Source: Armatimonadota bacterium (lineage in GTDB: Bacteria > Sysuimicrobiota > Sysuimicrobiia > Sysuimicrobiales > Kaftiobacteriaceae). From it: a stretch of 35,765 nucleotides of DNA. Below are positions 17,658-27,682 of the stretch, in pieces (the stretch's first letter is position 1; each line of letters starts with the position of its first letter). The position numbers were made by a program, and so were the translations under genes. The DNA is taken from contig JAVHLZ010000010.1 in NCBI GenBank assembly GCA_031081675.1, forward strand, positions 1 to 35,765, read 5' to 3'. The notes below the pieces were generated by a model. That model was given only the letters and a program-made list of their open reading frames with translations. It was not told the DNA's origin and searched no databases.

Positions 17658-18947
17658 ATGGAGAGACATCCCGTTCGCCCCTCTTCCCCTCCGCCTCGCC
17701 CGCCCTCCGCGGCGCCCGGATGGTGGCGGTACGCCCGGTGGGCGGCCCTGGGCCTGCCGGCGGTCCTGGCCGGCCTGGTGGTGGGTCTGCTCCTGGCCGC
17801 CACCGGGCCTCAGGGACCGCTGGGGGGTGCGGCGGTGAGCCCTCCCCGGCACAGCCCGGTCGCCTGGCCGGCGCGCCTGGCGCGGCGCACCACGGTCCTG
17901 GTGATCGGGGTGGACGTCACGCTGGACACCCGCCGGCAGATCGTGCCGGTGGCGCGTTCGGACACTCTGATGCTGGTGGGATTCGACCCGTTGCGGCGGC
18001 GCGTCAGCGTGCTGTCCATTCCCCGGGATACCCTGGTCACCATCCCCGGCGTGGGGGAGGCCAAGATCAATGCGGCCTACGCCTTCGGAGGACCGGCCCT
18101 GACCATCCGCACCGTCGAGGAGTTCCTGGGGGTGCCGGTCCACTACTACGTGAAGCTGGGACCGCAGTCCTTTGCCCGGCTCATCGACGCCCTCGGGGGC
18201 ATCGAGGTGGACGTGGAGAAAGACATGACCTACACCGATCGGTGGGCCGGGCTGTACATCAACCTGCGCCGCGGCCGCCAGCGCCTGAGCGGAGAGCAGG
18301 CCATGCACTACATCCGCTTCCGCCACGACCCTGAGGGGGACATCGGTCGCGTCCGCCGGCAGCAGCAGGTACTGCGGGCCATCATCGACCACCTCCGCTC
18401 GCCGCGGGCGCTGGGCGCCGCCCCGCGGCTGGTGCAGGCCGCCTCGCGCTACACCCAGACCAACCTCTCCCTGCGGGAACTGGTGGCCCTGGGCCTGTTC
18501 GCCCTCCGCCTCCCCCCCGACGCCCTTCACACCGCCACCGTGCCGGGTCAGGTGGGACCGGTGTACGTCTTCCACGACCCCGCGGCGACCCGGGCGCTGG
18601 TGGCGGAGATGTTCCTGGGAGTGGACCCCCGGGTGCTGGCGGCGACGACGGTGGAGGTCCTCAACGCCAGCGGGCTGCCGGGGCTGGCCCGGGATACCGC
18701 CGCGCGCCTGGAGCGTCTGGGCTTCCGCGTGGTGCGCGTGGGAACGGCGCCTCCCGCGGCCCGCACCGAGATCGTGGACCGCTCGAACCATCCCGAGGTG
18801 GCGCAGGCGCTGGCGGATCTGCTGGGTCCCGGGATCGTGACCCGTCAGGAGTCCGGTCGCCCGGACATCACCGTGGTGGTCGCCCGGGACCTGGCCCCGG
18901 CCATCCGCCGGGCGGCCCGGGTGGACCGGCACGTCTTTCGCCCCTAG
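17658..18947 (+). CDS. LytR-CpsA-Psr family cell-wall glycopolymer transferase
   Basis: About 429 residues from ATG 17658. A short cytoplasmic proline-rich tail and one membrane helix (WWRYARWAALGLPAVLAGLV and following) lead into the extracytoplasmic LCP domain. Conserved segments are VLVIGVDVT, ARSDTLMLVGFDP, VLSIPRDTLVTIPGVGEAKINAAYAFGG, and RFRHDPEGDIGRVRRQQQ with the catalytic/lipid-phosphate arginines. The C-terminal ~90 residues (VEVLNASGLPGLARDTAARL) form a LytR_C domain. The family attaches phosphate-linked glycopolymers to peptidoglycan. No signal-peptide cleavage is expected. An in-frame GTG at 17580 is possible but lies at the predicted transcript start. Confidence 0.88.
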   Translation: MERHPVRPSSPPPRPPSAAPGWWRYARWAALGLPAVLAGLVVGLLLAATGPQGPLGGAAVSPPRHSPVAWPARLARRTTVLVIGVDVTLDTRRQIVPVARSDTLMLVGFDPLRRRVSVLSIPRDTLVTIPGVGEAKINAAYAFGGPALTIRTVEEFLGVPVHYYVKLGPQSFARLIDALGGIEVDVEKDMTYTDRWAGLYINLRRGRQRLSGEQAMHYIRFRHDPEGDIGRVRRQQQVLRAIIDHLRSPRALGAAPRLVQAASRYTQTNLSLRELVALGLFALRLPPDALHTATVPGQVGPVYVFHDPAATRALVAEMFLGVDPRVLAATTVEVLNASGLPGLARDTAARLERLGFRVVRVGTAPPAARTEIVDRSNHPEVAQALADLLGPGIVTRQESGRPDITVVVARDLAPAIRRAARVDRHVFRP

Positions 18948-18983
18948 CCCGTCGCCACCCTGGCCGCGCTCTGCGCCCGGCTC

Positions 18984-20213
18984 TCAGGCGCCTCCGGGCC
19001 GGGCGGCCGGCAGGTGGCGGCGGACCACCCGGGCCAGGCGCTCGATTCCTTCCCGGATCTGGTCCTCGGATGGGAAGGAGAAGTTCAGCCGCATGGCCGT
19101 TCGACCGCCGCCGTCCACGTGGAAGCCGCTGCCCGCGACGTAGGCCACTCCTTCGTCGGTGATGGCCGCAGGCAGCAGGGCCTCGGTGTCCACGCCCTCG
19201 GGCAGCTGGACCCACACGAACAGCCCTCCCGCCGGACGGGTCCACCGCACCCCGGGGGGCATCCGGGCGGCCAGCGCGTGCAGCATGGCGTCGCGTTTGC
19301 GGCGATAACGGTCTATGAGGTGGGGGATCCGCGCGTAGATGTGCCCGGCGGCGCAGAACTCCGCGGCCACCATCTGGGTCAGGGACGGGCAGCACAGGTC
19401 CATCCCCTGTTTGGCCGTGACGCACTGGCGCACCACCTCGCCGGCGGCGGCCAGCCAGCCGATGCGCAGCCCCGGGCAGAGGGTCTTGCTGAAGGTGGAC
19501 AGGTAGATGACCCGGCCGTCGGCGTCCAGCGCCGCCAGGGGCGGCGGGGCCTCTCCCTCGTAGCGCAGCTCCCGGTAGGGGTTGTCCTCCACCACCAGGG
19601 TGTCCCACTCCCGGGCCAGCTCCAGCAGGCGCCGCCGCCGGTCCGGCGCCAGGGTGGCCCCGGAGGGGTTCTGGAAGTCCGGCACCACGTAGATGAACTT
19701 GGGCCGCCGCCCCTGCGCCCGCAGCCGGGCCAGGGCCTGCTCGAGCAGGTCGACGCGCAGGCCCTCGTCGTCCTGAGGCACCCCCACCATCTCGGCGCGG
19801 TAACTGCGGAACACCTGCAGGGCGGCCATATACGAGGGGATCTCGACCACCACCACGTCGCCGGGATCCAGCAGGATCCGCCCCAGGATGTCCAGCCCCT
19901 GCTGGGAGCCGGTGGTCACCAGGACCTGGTCGGGGGAGGCGCGGATGCCGTCCTTGGCCATCCACCTGGCCAGCTCGCCGCGCAGCCGGGGGTCGCCCTC
20001 GGTGGGGCCGTACTGGAGGGCCACGGCCGCGTTCTGGACCAGCACCCGCGCCGTGATCTCCCGGAGCTCCTCCACCGGGAATGTCGCGGGATCGGGCAGT
20101 CCCCCGGCGAACGAGATCAGGTCGCGGCGCCGGGTGAGGGTCAGCAGTTCGCGGATCAGCGACCGGGTCATCGCCCGGGCCGCCGCCGAGTAGTGCGAGG
20201 CGTAGTCCGTCAC
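18984..20213 (-). CDS. PLP-dependent class I/II aminotransferase (2-aminoadipate aminotransferase/LysN-like)
   Basis: A 409-residue fold-type I aminotransferase. It has FAGGLPDPATFPVEEL near residues 35–50, QYGPTEGDPRLRGELA, and TTGSQQGLDILGR. PDFQNPSGATL and EDNPYRELRY follow, then the PLP lysine K243 in STFSKTLCPGLRIGW. The pattern is that of the LysN/KAT-II-like group, which often accepts aromatic, branched-chain or 2-aminoadipate substrates. No MocR-type DNA-binding domain is present. Its ATG overlaps the rsmA stop by 4 bp, so translation is coupled, though no metabolic tie to rsmA is known. Confidence 0.88.
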   Translation of the reverse strand: MTDYASHYSAAARAMTRSLIRELLTLTRRRDLISFAGGLPDPATFPVEELREITARVLVQNAAVALQYGPTEGDPRLRGELARWMAKDGIRASPDQVLVTTGSQQGLDILGRILLDPGDVVVVEIPSYMAALQVFRSYRAEMVGVPQDDEGLRVDLLEQALARLRAQGRRPKFIYVVPDFQNPSGATLAPDRRRRLLELAREWDTLVVEDNPYRELRYEGEAPPPLAALDADGRVIYLSTFSKTLCPGLRIGWLAAAGEVVRQCVTAKQGMDLCCPSLTQMVAAEFCAAGHIYARIPHLIDRYRRKRDAMLHALAARMPPGVRWTRPAGGLFVWVQLPEGVDTEALLPAAITDEGVAYVAGSGFHVDGGGRTAMRLNFSFPSEDQIREGIERLARVVRRHLPAARPGGA

Positions 20214-21115
20214 CGGCGTTCCCTCCCCACCGCCTCTTCCCCGACCGTCTCAGCCACGGCCCGGGCCAGGGCGGCGAACTCTTCCAGGGTCAGCGTCTCC
20301 CCCCGCCGCCCGGGGTCGATCCCCGCCCGGACGCAGGCGGCCGCCGCGGCGGCGGGGGCCAGACCCAGGGCGGCGGCCACCGCGTTCCGCACCGTCTTGC
20401 GGCGCTGGGCAAAGGCGGCGCGCACCACCCGCATGAACGCGTCTTCCTCTCCGGTCTGCCAGGGCGGACGGTCATGGGGGTCCAGCCGCACGACCGCCGA
20501 CTCCACCTCGGGAGGGGGGAAAAACGCCCCGGGAGGCAGCCGCCGCACCACGGTGACGGCCGCCCGAGCCTGCACCAGCACCGACAGCAGCCCGTAGTCC
20601 GGGCGTCCCGGCCGGGCCGCCATCCGTTCGGCCACCTCGCGCTGCACCGTCAGGACCAGCCGGCGGATGCGCAGGGACGGATCCAGCAGCCTCACCACCA
20701 GGGGAGAGGCGATGCGGTAGGGCAGGTTGGCCACGACTTTGCGCACGCCCTCTTCCGGCAGCAGGGCGGCCAGATCGACCGCCATGGCGTCGGCGTGGAC
20801 CACCCGGACGTGGGGGTAGGGCGCCACCACCGCTCGCAGGGCCGGCAGGACCGCCGGGTCGACTTCCACGGCCACCACGGATCCCGCGCGCTCCGCCAGA
20901 GCCGCGGTCAGCGTGCCGACCCCCGCCCCGATCTCCAGCACCGCGTCGCGGCGGTCGAGGTCGGCGGCCTGGAGGATCGCCCTCAGGGCGGCGGCGCTGA
21001 CCAGGAAGTGCTGGCCCAGGCGCTTGCGGGGGTGGATCCCGAACTGGCGGAGAAGGCGAACCGTGCCGGCCGGGGTGGCCAGTGAGGCCGGATCGAGGAC
21101 GGCCATCGATTCCAT
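20210..21115 (-). CDS. rsmA: 16S rRNA (adenine-N6,N6)-dimethyltransferase
   Basis: A 301-residue KsgA/RsmA. PRKRLGQHFL near residue 30 is the family N-terminus. The SAM-binding LEIGAGVGTLTAALAERA follows, with EVDPA after it and the catalytic NLPYRIASP near residue 128. PPGAFFPPPEVESAVVRL is characteristic of the C-terminal half. It dimethylates two adjacent adenines in the 3'-terminal hairpin of 16S rRNA. Downstream of the YabE-like gene, as in Bacillus, but separated from it by a purine-rich hairpin. Confidence 0.94.
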   Translation of the reverse strand: MESMAVLDPASLATPAGTVRLLRQFGIHPRKRLGQHFLVSAAALRAILQAADLDRRDAVLEIGAGVGTLTAALAERAGSVVAVEVDPAVLPALRAVVAPYPHVRVVHADAMAVDLAALLPEEGVRKVVANLPYRIASPLVVRLLDPSLRIRRLVLTVQREVAERMAARPGRPDYGLLSVLVQARAAVTVVRRLPPGAFFPPPEVESAVVRLDPHDRPPWQTGEEDAFMRVVRAAFAQRRKTVRNAVAAALGLAPAAAAAACVRAGIDPGRRGETLTLEEFAALARAVAETVGEEAVGRERR

Positions 21116-21118
21116 ACT

Positions 21119-21236
21119 AGAAAGGGAAGAGGGAAAAGGGAAGAAGGAAGAGGGAAAAGCAAAAAGTCGAGGAGAGGGGAGGCGGAGAACATGCCGAGCT
21201 GGTCTTTCCCTCTTCCCTCTTCCCTCTTCCCTCTTT
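21119..21236 (-). repeat. Long purine/pyrimidine inverted repeat, copy 1
   Basis: Read on the minus strand, the stop codon of the YabE-like gene is followed at once by an almost pure A/G arm of repeated GGGAAGA units (about 21235–21205). A ~45-nt spacer comes next, then an almost pure C/T arm of TTCCCTCTTCC units (about 21160–21120). The arms can form a hairpin of 25 or more pairs in RNA. A second copy of the same design lies at 28284–28375. It may act as a terminator or mRNA 3'-end stabiliser; this is not shown. Confidence 0.75.
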
Positions 21237-22253
21237 CTACCGCGCTCCTCGGTCCAGCACGTACACGCGCACCCGGCGCACGCCGAACCGGCGGGCTTCC
21301 CGGGTGGTGTCGAAGCCCAGGTCGATGCGCAATCCCTTGATGCGGCCGCCCACGTCCCCGGCCACCGCGTAGCCGTACCCTTCGATGAACAGCTGGCTGC
21401 CCAGGGGGATCACCCGCGGATCCACCGCCACCACCCCGTAACCGGCCCGCATGCCGGTGGACGTGATGCCGTCCACGCCGGGACAGCAGAACGGCGCGTA
21501 GGCGGTGGCCAGCATCTCCAGCACCTCGTGTCCGGCGAACGGGCCCCGGGAGGCGACGTGCACGACCGTGCCCACCGAGATGATCCGGTCCATCGGCGGC
21601 CGCACGACCCGCTCGCCCACCAGCGTGCGGGCCACCACCACGCCGTCGGCCAGGGTCACCCGCCACAGCCGCTCGCGCAGACCCTCGCGGCCCGGCCTGA
21701 CGACCCGCAGCAGCCCCCGGGGAGCGGCAGCATCGCGCAGGGTGCGGACCTCGTAGGGCACCGCCTGCCGCTCCACCACCAGCCGGTGCTCGATCCGGAC
21801 GACCCGGACCGTGGCGCCGGCCGCCAGGGGCGCCTCGGGCGCCGGGTATACCTTGTCGGTGGGACGCACCCGCAGGCCCTGGCGGGCCAGCAGCTCGGCG
21901 ACGGTGCGGGCCGTGGTGCGCACGGGCCGCACGCGACCGTCGGCGACCAGGGTGACGCCGATCGCGGGGCGCACGACGATCGTCATCCCTTCCCCCACCC
22001 GGGCGCCGGGAGGCGGCTCCACCTCGTCGGAGGAAGCCACCGACACGCCCGCCTGCTGAAGAACCTCCCGGACCGTGTGCCGGTAGGTGACCATCCGTAC
22101 CGTGCGATCCGGAGTCCGGACGGTCACCTCCTTGCGCAGCGTCCCGTGGGTCAGGCCGGCGGCGAGGGCGGTCAGCAGCCCGGCGGCCAGGATGACGCCG
22201 CTGACGGCGCCGCTGCGCGGCCCCGCCGCCGGGGGGACGGAGAGAACGGTCAC
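21237..22253 (-). CDS. YabE-like protein with ubiquitin-like (DUF348), G5 and 3D domains
   Basis: A 338-residue exported cell-wall protein. A membrane/signal segment (about residues 17–36) is followed by two DUF348 repeats (RMVTYRHTVREVLQQAGV; VRTTARTVAELLARQGL). A G5 domain comes next (EHRLVVERQAVPYEVRTLRD). The C-terminal 3D domain has three conserved aspartates (VAVDPRVIPLGSQ; AVAGDVGGRIKG; RIDLGF). 3D domains resemble the MltA-type catalytic barrel, so lytic transglycosylase-like action on peptidoglycan is likely. The GTG start at 22253 has AAGGAG upstream. Its own promoter lies 118 bp upstream. Its place next to rsmA matches yabE–ksgA of Bacillus. Confidence 0.88.
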   Translation of the reverse strand: MTVLSVPPAAGPRSGAVSGVILAAGLLTALAAGLTHGTLRKEVTVRTPDRTVRMVTYRHTVREVLQQAGVSVASSDEVEPPPGARVGEGMTIVVRPAIGVTLVADGRVRPVRTTARTVAELLARQGLRVRPTDKVYPAPEAPLAAGATVRVVRIEHRLVVERQAVPYEVRTLRDAAAPRGLLRVVRPGREGLRERLWRVTLADGVVVARTLVGERVVRPPMDRIISVGTVVHVASRGPFAGHEVLEMLATAYAPFCCPGVDGITSTGMRAGYGVVAVDPRVIPLGSQLFIEGYGYAVAGDVGGRIKGLRIDLGFDTTREARRFGVRRVRVYVLDRGAR

Positions 22254-22377
22254 GCAGATCTCCTTGTTGTCATGCGACTCACCTCATCCGGCCGCAGGCG
22301 CAGGTCGGCCCGGTCGGGTCAGCCAGGCAGAGGGGGGACGGTCAGGACCGGCAGGGTCGAAAGACGCGACCGCGTGG

Positions 22378-22406
22378 ATTATAGCGATAGAGAACACTCA
22401 ATGCAA
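22378..22406 (-). promoter_or_regulatory. Promoter of the YabE-like gene
   Basis: On the minus strand TTGCAT (22406–22401), 17 bp, perfect TATAAT (22383–22378). The expected start is near 22371, giving a leader of about 118 nt before the GTG. I do not recognise a riboswitch in this leader. Confidence 0.8.
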
Positions 22407-22469
22407 GACGGCGCGGCCATTTTTTCAGCCCCGCCGTCCGCAGCTCCCGGACGCTCCGGTGCGGGAGGA

Positions 22470-22874
22470 TCACCGTCCGGGAGGAAGCTCGACCAGCTCG
22501 ACGAGGATGCCTCCGGTGGTGTCGGGGTGCAGGAACGCGACCTGGCGGTTGCGCGCTCCCATCCGGGGCGCGGGTTCGACAGGGCGGCAGCCGGCGGCTT
22601 CGGCCCGGGCGAGGGCCTGCCGGATGTCGGGCACGCGGAACGCCACGTGGTGCAGGCCCGGGCCGCGGCGGGCCACGAATCGCGCCAGGGGACCGGTCTC
22701 GTCCAGAGGTTCCAGCAGCTCCAGGTCGGCCGCGCCCCCCGACAGAAAGGCCAGCCTCACGCCCTCGCGGGGGAGATCGTACCGCTCGGTGACCACCAGC
22801 CCCAGGGCCGCCTCCAGGAGGGCCGCCGTCTCGGCGAGGTTGCGGACCGCGATGCCCACGTGATCGACGGTCAT
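22470..22874 (-). CDS. mce: Methylmalonyl-CoA epimerase
   Basis: A 134-residue vicinal-oxygen-chelate protein that interconverts (S)- and (R)-methylmalonyl-CoA. Metal ligands are visible as H5 (VDHVGIAVRNL), a histidine in GPGLHHVAFRV, and glutamates in ADLELLEP and ILVELVEL. GIAVRNLAETAALLEAALGL is typical of the family. The ATG at 22874 has GGGGGAG 4 nt upstream. It is last in the methylmalonyl-CoA gene series, 29 bp after the MeaB gene, which supports epimerase over generic glyoxalase. Confidence 0.9.
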   Translation of the reverse strand: MTVDHVGIAVRNLAETAALLEAALGLVVTERYDLPREGVRLAFLSGGAADLELLEPLDETGPLARFVARRGPGLHHVAFRVPDIRQALARAEAAGCRPVEPAPRMGARNRQVAFLHPDTTGGILVELVELPPGR

Positions 22875-22903
22875 CTGCTCCCCCCGTGCCCGGGCCGCGC
22901 CCC

Positions 22904-23908
22904 TCACCGGGCGGACCCGATCTGCGCCATCAGGCGCTCGGCGGCGGTGTACGGGTCCATCTCCCCCGCCGCCACCTTCTCGACGAACTCTTCCAGCCGC
23001 CGGTCCCCTTCCAGGATCCGCCGGCGGAGGCGGGCTTCGAGGATCCGCAGGATGTCGGCCCGATGCCGCTGCCGCCTCCTGCGCTCCAGCAGTCCGCGGG
23101 AGCGCAGGAACTGCCGGTGCTCCTCCAGGGCGGCGCGGACCTCGTCCACCCCCTGCCCGGTGGTCGCCACGGTGAGCAGGACCGGGGGGAACCATCCGTC
23201 CCGCGGCCCGGCCATGCCCAGCATCATGCGGATCTCGGTGGCCGTGCGGTCGGCGTCGGGGCGGTCGGCCTTGTTCACCACGAAGACGTCGCCGATCTCC
23301 AGGATGCCGGCCTTCAGGGTCTGCACCGCGTCCCCCAGCCCCGGCACCAGGACGATCACCACCGTGTCGGCCGCGCCCACCACGTCCACCTCCGCCTGGC
23401 CGGTCCCCACGGTCTCGATGACCACCAGGTCGTAGCCGACGGCGTCCAGGACCTTCGCCACATCCGCCGTGGCCGGCGCCAGACCGCCCAGGCCGCCGCG
23501 GGTGGCCATGCTGCGGATGAACACGCCGGGATCGGTGGCGTGATCCTGCATGCGGATGCGATCCCCCAGGACGGCGCCGCCGGTGAAGGGGCTGGTGGGA
23601 TCCACCGCGGCGACGGCCACCGTCTGGCCCCGGGCCCGCACGCGGCGGATCAGGGCGTCCACCAGGGTGCTCTTGCCGGCCCCCGGCGGGCCGGTGACCC
23701 CGATCAGGTGGGCCCGACCCGTGTGCGGATGGAGGATCCGCAGCGCCTCCTGTCCCCGGGGGTCCCCATCCTCGACCAGCGAGATCAGGCGCGCCAGGGC
23801 CGGGACGGAGCCGGCGCGGGCCTGCTCCAGCAGGCGCTCGGCGTCTCCGCTCACCGGCCCCACAGATCGCTCCCCCGACGGCGCCCTCGCCGGCCGCGCC
23901 CCGTCCAC
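22904..23908 (-). CDS. meaB: Methylmalonyl-CoA mutase-associated GTPase MeaB
   Basis: A 334-residue G3E-class P-loop GTPase that protects and reloads adenosylcobalamin on methylmalonyl-CoA mutase. Walker A GPPGAGKS is at residues 73–80. VAAVDPTSPFTGGAVLGDR is the MeaB/ArgK signature, then VIETVGTGQAEVDV (switch) and VVNKADRPDAD for guanine recognition. It has a C-terminal helical extension for dimerisation. ATG 23908 gives a ~20-residue unconserved head; GTG 23854 (VSGDAERLL) is an equally plausible start. Directly follows the mutase gene. Confidence 0.92.
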   Translation of the reverse strand: MDGARPARAPSGERSVGPVSGDAERLLEQARAGSVPALARLISLVEDGDPRGQEALRILHPHTGRAHLIGVTGPPGAGKSTLVDALIRRVRARGQTVAVAAVDPTSPFTGGAVLGDRIRMQDHATDPGVFIRSMATRGGLGGLAPATADVAKVLDAVGYDLVVIETVGTGQAEVDVVGAADTVVIVLVPGLGDAVQTLKAGILEIGDVFVVNKADRPDADRTATEIRMMLGMAGPRDGWFPPVLLTVATTGQGVDEVRAALEEHRQFLRSRGLLERRRRQRHRADILRILEARLRRRILEGDRRLEEFVEKVAAGEMDPYTAAERLMAQIGSAR

Positions 23909-23918
23909 CCCGCGGCCA

Positions 23919-25571
<1,653 letters not shown>

Positions 25572-25604
25572 GCTCTCGCGCTCCCCTCGGGCCCGCTGGC
25601 CCGC

Positions 25605-26144
25605 TCACTCCCCGGGGTCCAGCGTGACCAGCACCGTCCCCCCGGCCACGTCCTGTCCGGCCGACACGTGCACCGCGCGCACCCGCCCGGATGAGGGCGC
25701 GCGGATCTCCATCTGCATCTTCATCGCTTCCATGATCACCACAGCCTGTCCCTGCTCGACGGCGGCCCCGGGCGTCACCTCCACCGCCACCACCAGACCC
25801 GGCATGGGCGCGCGGATCTCCCGGGCCGCCGGGGGACCCCCGGTCCGGACGCGGCGGGCCACCGGGAGGTCCGGCTCCACGCGCACCACCGCCCGGTCGG
25901 CGCCCACGGTCACCACCCACTCCGCCCCCCGGCGGCGGACCTCCACCACATGGGTGGTGGCGCCGACGGCGAGCCGGAAGTGAGTGCTCCCCAGCAGCGG
26001 GCGCAGGTCCACCGCCACCGGGGGAGCACCGTCCACGGAGATCTGGAGGGCCTGCCCCGAGGGCCACGCCGTCACCCGGTGGGTGCGTCCGGCGACGAAG
26101 ACCAGGAAGGCGCGGGCACTCCCCGGCGCAGCCTCTTCGCTCAT
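25605..26144 (-). CDS. Biotin carboxyl carrier protein of acyl-CoA carboxylase
   Basis: A 179-residue protein whose last ~75 residues form a biotinyl domain. The biotin-accepting lysine K142 lies in EAMKM (139–143), flanked by MPGLVVAVEV and SSGRVRAVHV. The N-terminal ~100 residues are a beta-rich stretch like the BT linker region of propionyl/methylcrotonyl-CoA carboxylase alpha chains, here a separate polypeptide. Located 25 bp after the biotin carboxylase gene and followed by the mutase gene 33 bp later. Confidence 0.9.
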   Translation of the reverse strand: MSEEAAPGSARAFLVFVAGRTHRVTAWPSGQALQISVDGAPPVAVDLRPLLGSTHFRLAVGATTHVVEVRRRGAEWVVTVGADRAVVRVEPDLPVARRVRTGGPPAAREIRAPMPGLVVAVEVTPGAAVEQGQAVVIMEAMKMQMEIRAPSSGRVRAVHVSAGQDVAGGTVLVTLDPGE

Positions 26145-26169
26145 GGATGGTGGGGTCCTGGCCGGCCGC

Positions 26170-27648
26170 TCATGGAGGCGGGGGGCGCAGTCCTTCCTGC
26201 CGCGCGGCCTGGATCCAGCGCGCCGCCGCCCCCCGGAGGGGAGCGGGGCCCCGCGGGAAGGCGGCCGCGGCCACCGCGGCCAGGACGGCCACCCGCTCGG
26301 CCCCGGGCGAGGAGGGGCGGGCCTCCCACCGCGCCACGAACCCGGTGTCGTGGTGCCCGGAGGCGAAGGCGGGCTCCCGCAGGGCCCACCGGTGAAAGGG
26401 CAGGGTGGTGGGGACGCCGGCGATCACGGCCTCGTCCACCGCCCGCCGCAGCCGCCGCAGCGCCTCATCCCGGTCCGCGCCCCACGCGATGATCTTGGCC
26501 AGCAGCGGGTCGTAGTGGTGGGACACCTCCATCCCCGCATACACGGCGGCGTCAATCCGGATGCCCGGTCCCCCCGGCAGCCAGACGCCGTCGATGCGCC
26601 CGGCCGCGGGCAGGAACCCCTCGTGGGGATCTTCGGCCCCCACCCGGCACTCGATGGCCCACCCGCGGGCGGAGACGTCGGAGCGCACTCCGGCGCGCCC
26701 CTCCAGCGCCACCCGCAGCTGTTCGGCCACCAGGTCCACCCCGGTGACCATCTCGGTGACCGGGTGCTCCACCTGCAGGCGGGCGTTCACCTCCAGGAAG
26801 TAGATCTCGTCGGCGCCGACCAGGAACTCCACCGTCCCCGCGTTGACATACCCCACAGCCCGGGCCGCGGCGGCGGCGGCCTGCCGCAGGCGCGCCCGCA
26901 GGGGCTCGGACAGGGACGGGGCGGGACTTTCCTCGATCAGCTTCTGGTGCCGGCGCTGGACGCTGCAGTCGCGCTCGGGGAAGACGACCACCACCCCGGA
27001 GGCATCGGCGAGCACCTGCACCTCCACGTGGCGGGCGCCTTCCACCCACTTCTCCAGGTACACGCGGTCGTCGCCGAAGGCGGTGCGGGCTTCCCCGCGC
27101 GCCAGCCGCAGGGTGGCCGCCAGCTGCCCCGGCTCCCGGACCAGGTGGATCCCCTTGCCGCCGCCGCCGGCGGCGGCCTTCACCAGCAGCGGGTAGCCCA
27201 ACCGCTCCGCCAGGGTCGGGGCGTCCCGGTCGTCCACCGGCCCGGTGCCCGGCAGGACGGGCACGCCCGAACCGGCCATCGCCATCCGCGCGGCGGCCTT
27301 GTCTCCGCACAGCTCCAGGACCTGGGGCGGGGGCCCCACGAAACGCACGCCCGCGTGCTGGCAGGCCCGGGCGAAGGCCGCCGACTCGGCGAGAAAGCCG
27401 TATCCGGGATGGATGGCGGTGGCGCCCACGCGGCGGGCGGCCTCCAGCAGGGCGTCCAGGTGCAGGTAGCTGTGCTCGGGAGGGTCGCCCGGCAGGGCCA
27501 CCGCCTCGTCGGCCTGCCAGACGTGGGGAGCGTTCCGATCGGACGGCGAGTAGACGGCGGCCGCCCGCAGCCCCATCTCCCGGCAGGCGCGGATGACGCG
27601 CACCGCGATCTCTCCGCGGTTGGCCACCAGGATCGTGGGACGCGTCAC
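26170..27648 (-). CDS. Acyl-CoA (propionyl/acetyl-CoA) carboxylase, biotin carboxylase subunit
   Basis: A 492-residue ATP-grasp enzyme that carboxylates biotin. ILVANRGEIAVRVIRACRE starts the N-terminal domain. KAAAGGGGKGIHLVREP is the ATP-binding glycine-rich loop. ERDCSVQRRHQKLIEE and FLEVNARLQVEHPVTEMVTG carry the metal, bicarbonate and biotin residues. The C-terminal ~45 residues are alanine/proline-rich. Together with the carrier protein and the carboxyltransferase it would make methylmalonyl-CoA from propionyl-CoA; an acetyl-CoA role is also possible. Confidence 0.94.
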   Translation of the reverse strand: MTRPTILVANRGEIAVRVIRACREMGLRAAAVYSPSDRNAPHVWQADEAVALPGDPPEHSYLHLDALLEAARRVGATAIHPGYGFLAESAAFARACQHAGVRFVGPPPQVLELCGDKAAARMAMAGSGVPVLPGTGPVDDRDAPTLAERLGYPLLVKAAAGGGGKGIHLVREPGQLAATLRLARGEARTAFGDDRVYLEKWVEGARHVEVQVLADASGVVVVFPERDCSVQRRHQKLIEESPAPSLSEPLRARLRQAAAAAARAVGYVNAGTVEFLVGADEIYFLEVNARLQVEHPVTEMVTGVDLVAEQLRVALEGRAGVRSDVSARGWAIECRVGAEDPHEGFLPAAGRIDGVWLPGGPGIRIDAAVYAGMEVSHHYDPLLAKIIAWGADRDEALRRLRRAVDEAVIAGVPTTLPFHRWALREPAFASGHHDTGFVARWEARPSSPGAERVAVLAAVAAAAFPRGPAPLRGAAARWIQAARQEGLRPPPP

Positions 27649-27682
27649 AGCGGAACGGGCGCAGAGATGAGCCCGGCGGCCG

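Noticed and set aside
17258-17803. Minus-strand open frame covering the ispE/LytR divergent region
   Set aside because: Arginine/proline/alanine-rich without motifs, and it crosses the promoter of the LytR-type gene; not credible.
21119-21236. CRISPR-like array in the purine-rich repeats
   Set aside because: No constant repeat/spacer structure; the short units are a simple-sequence arm of one inverted repeat. No cas genes in the window.
22254-22371. Riboswitch in the YabE-like gene leader
   Set aside because: The leader is only ~118 nt and I see no known c-di-AMP, c-di-GMP or other riboswitch core.
25605-27648. Biotin carboxylase and carrier as one broken fusion gene
   Set aside because: Each has its own start, stop and complete domains; separate subunits are common in this enzyme class.
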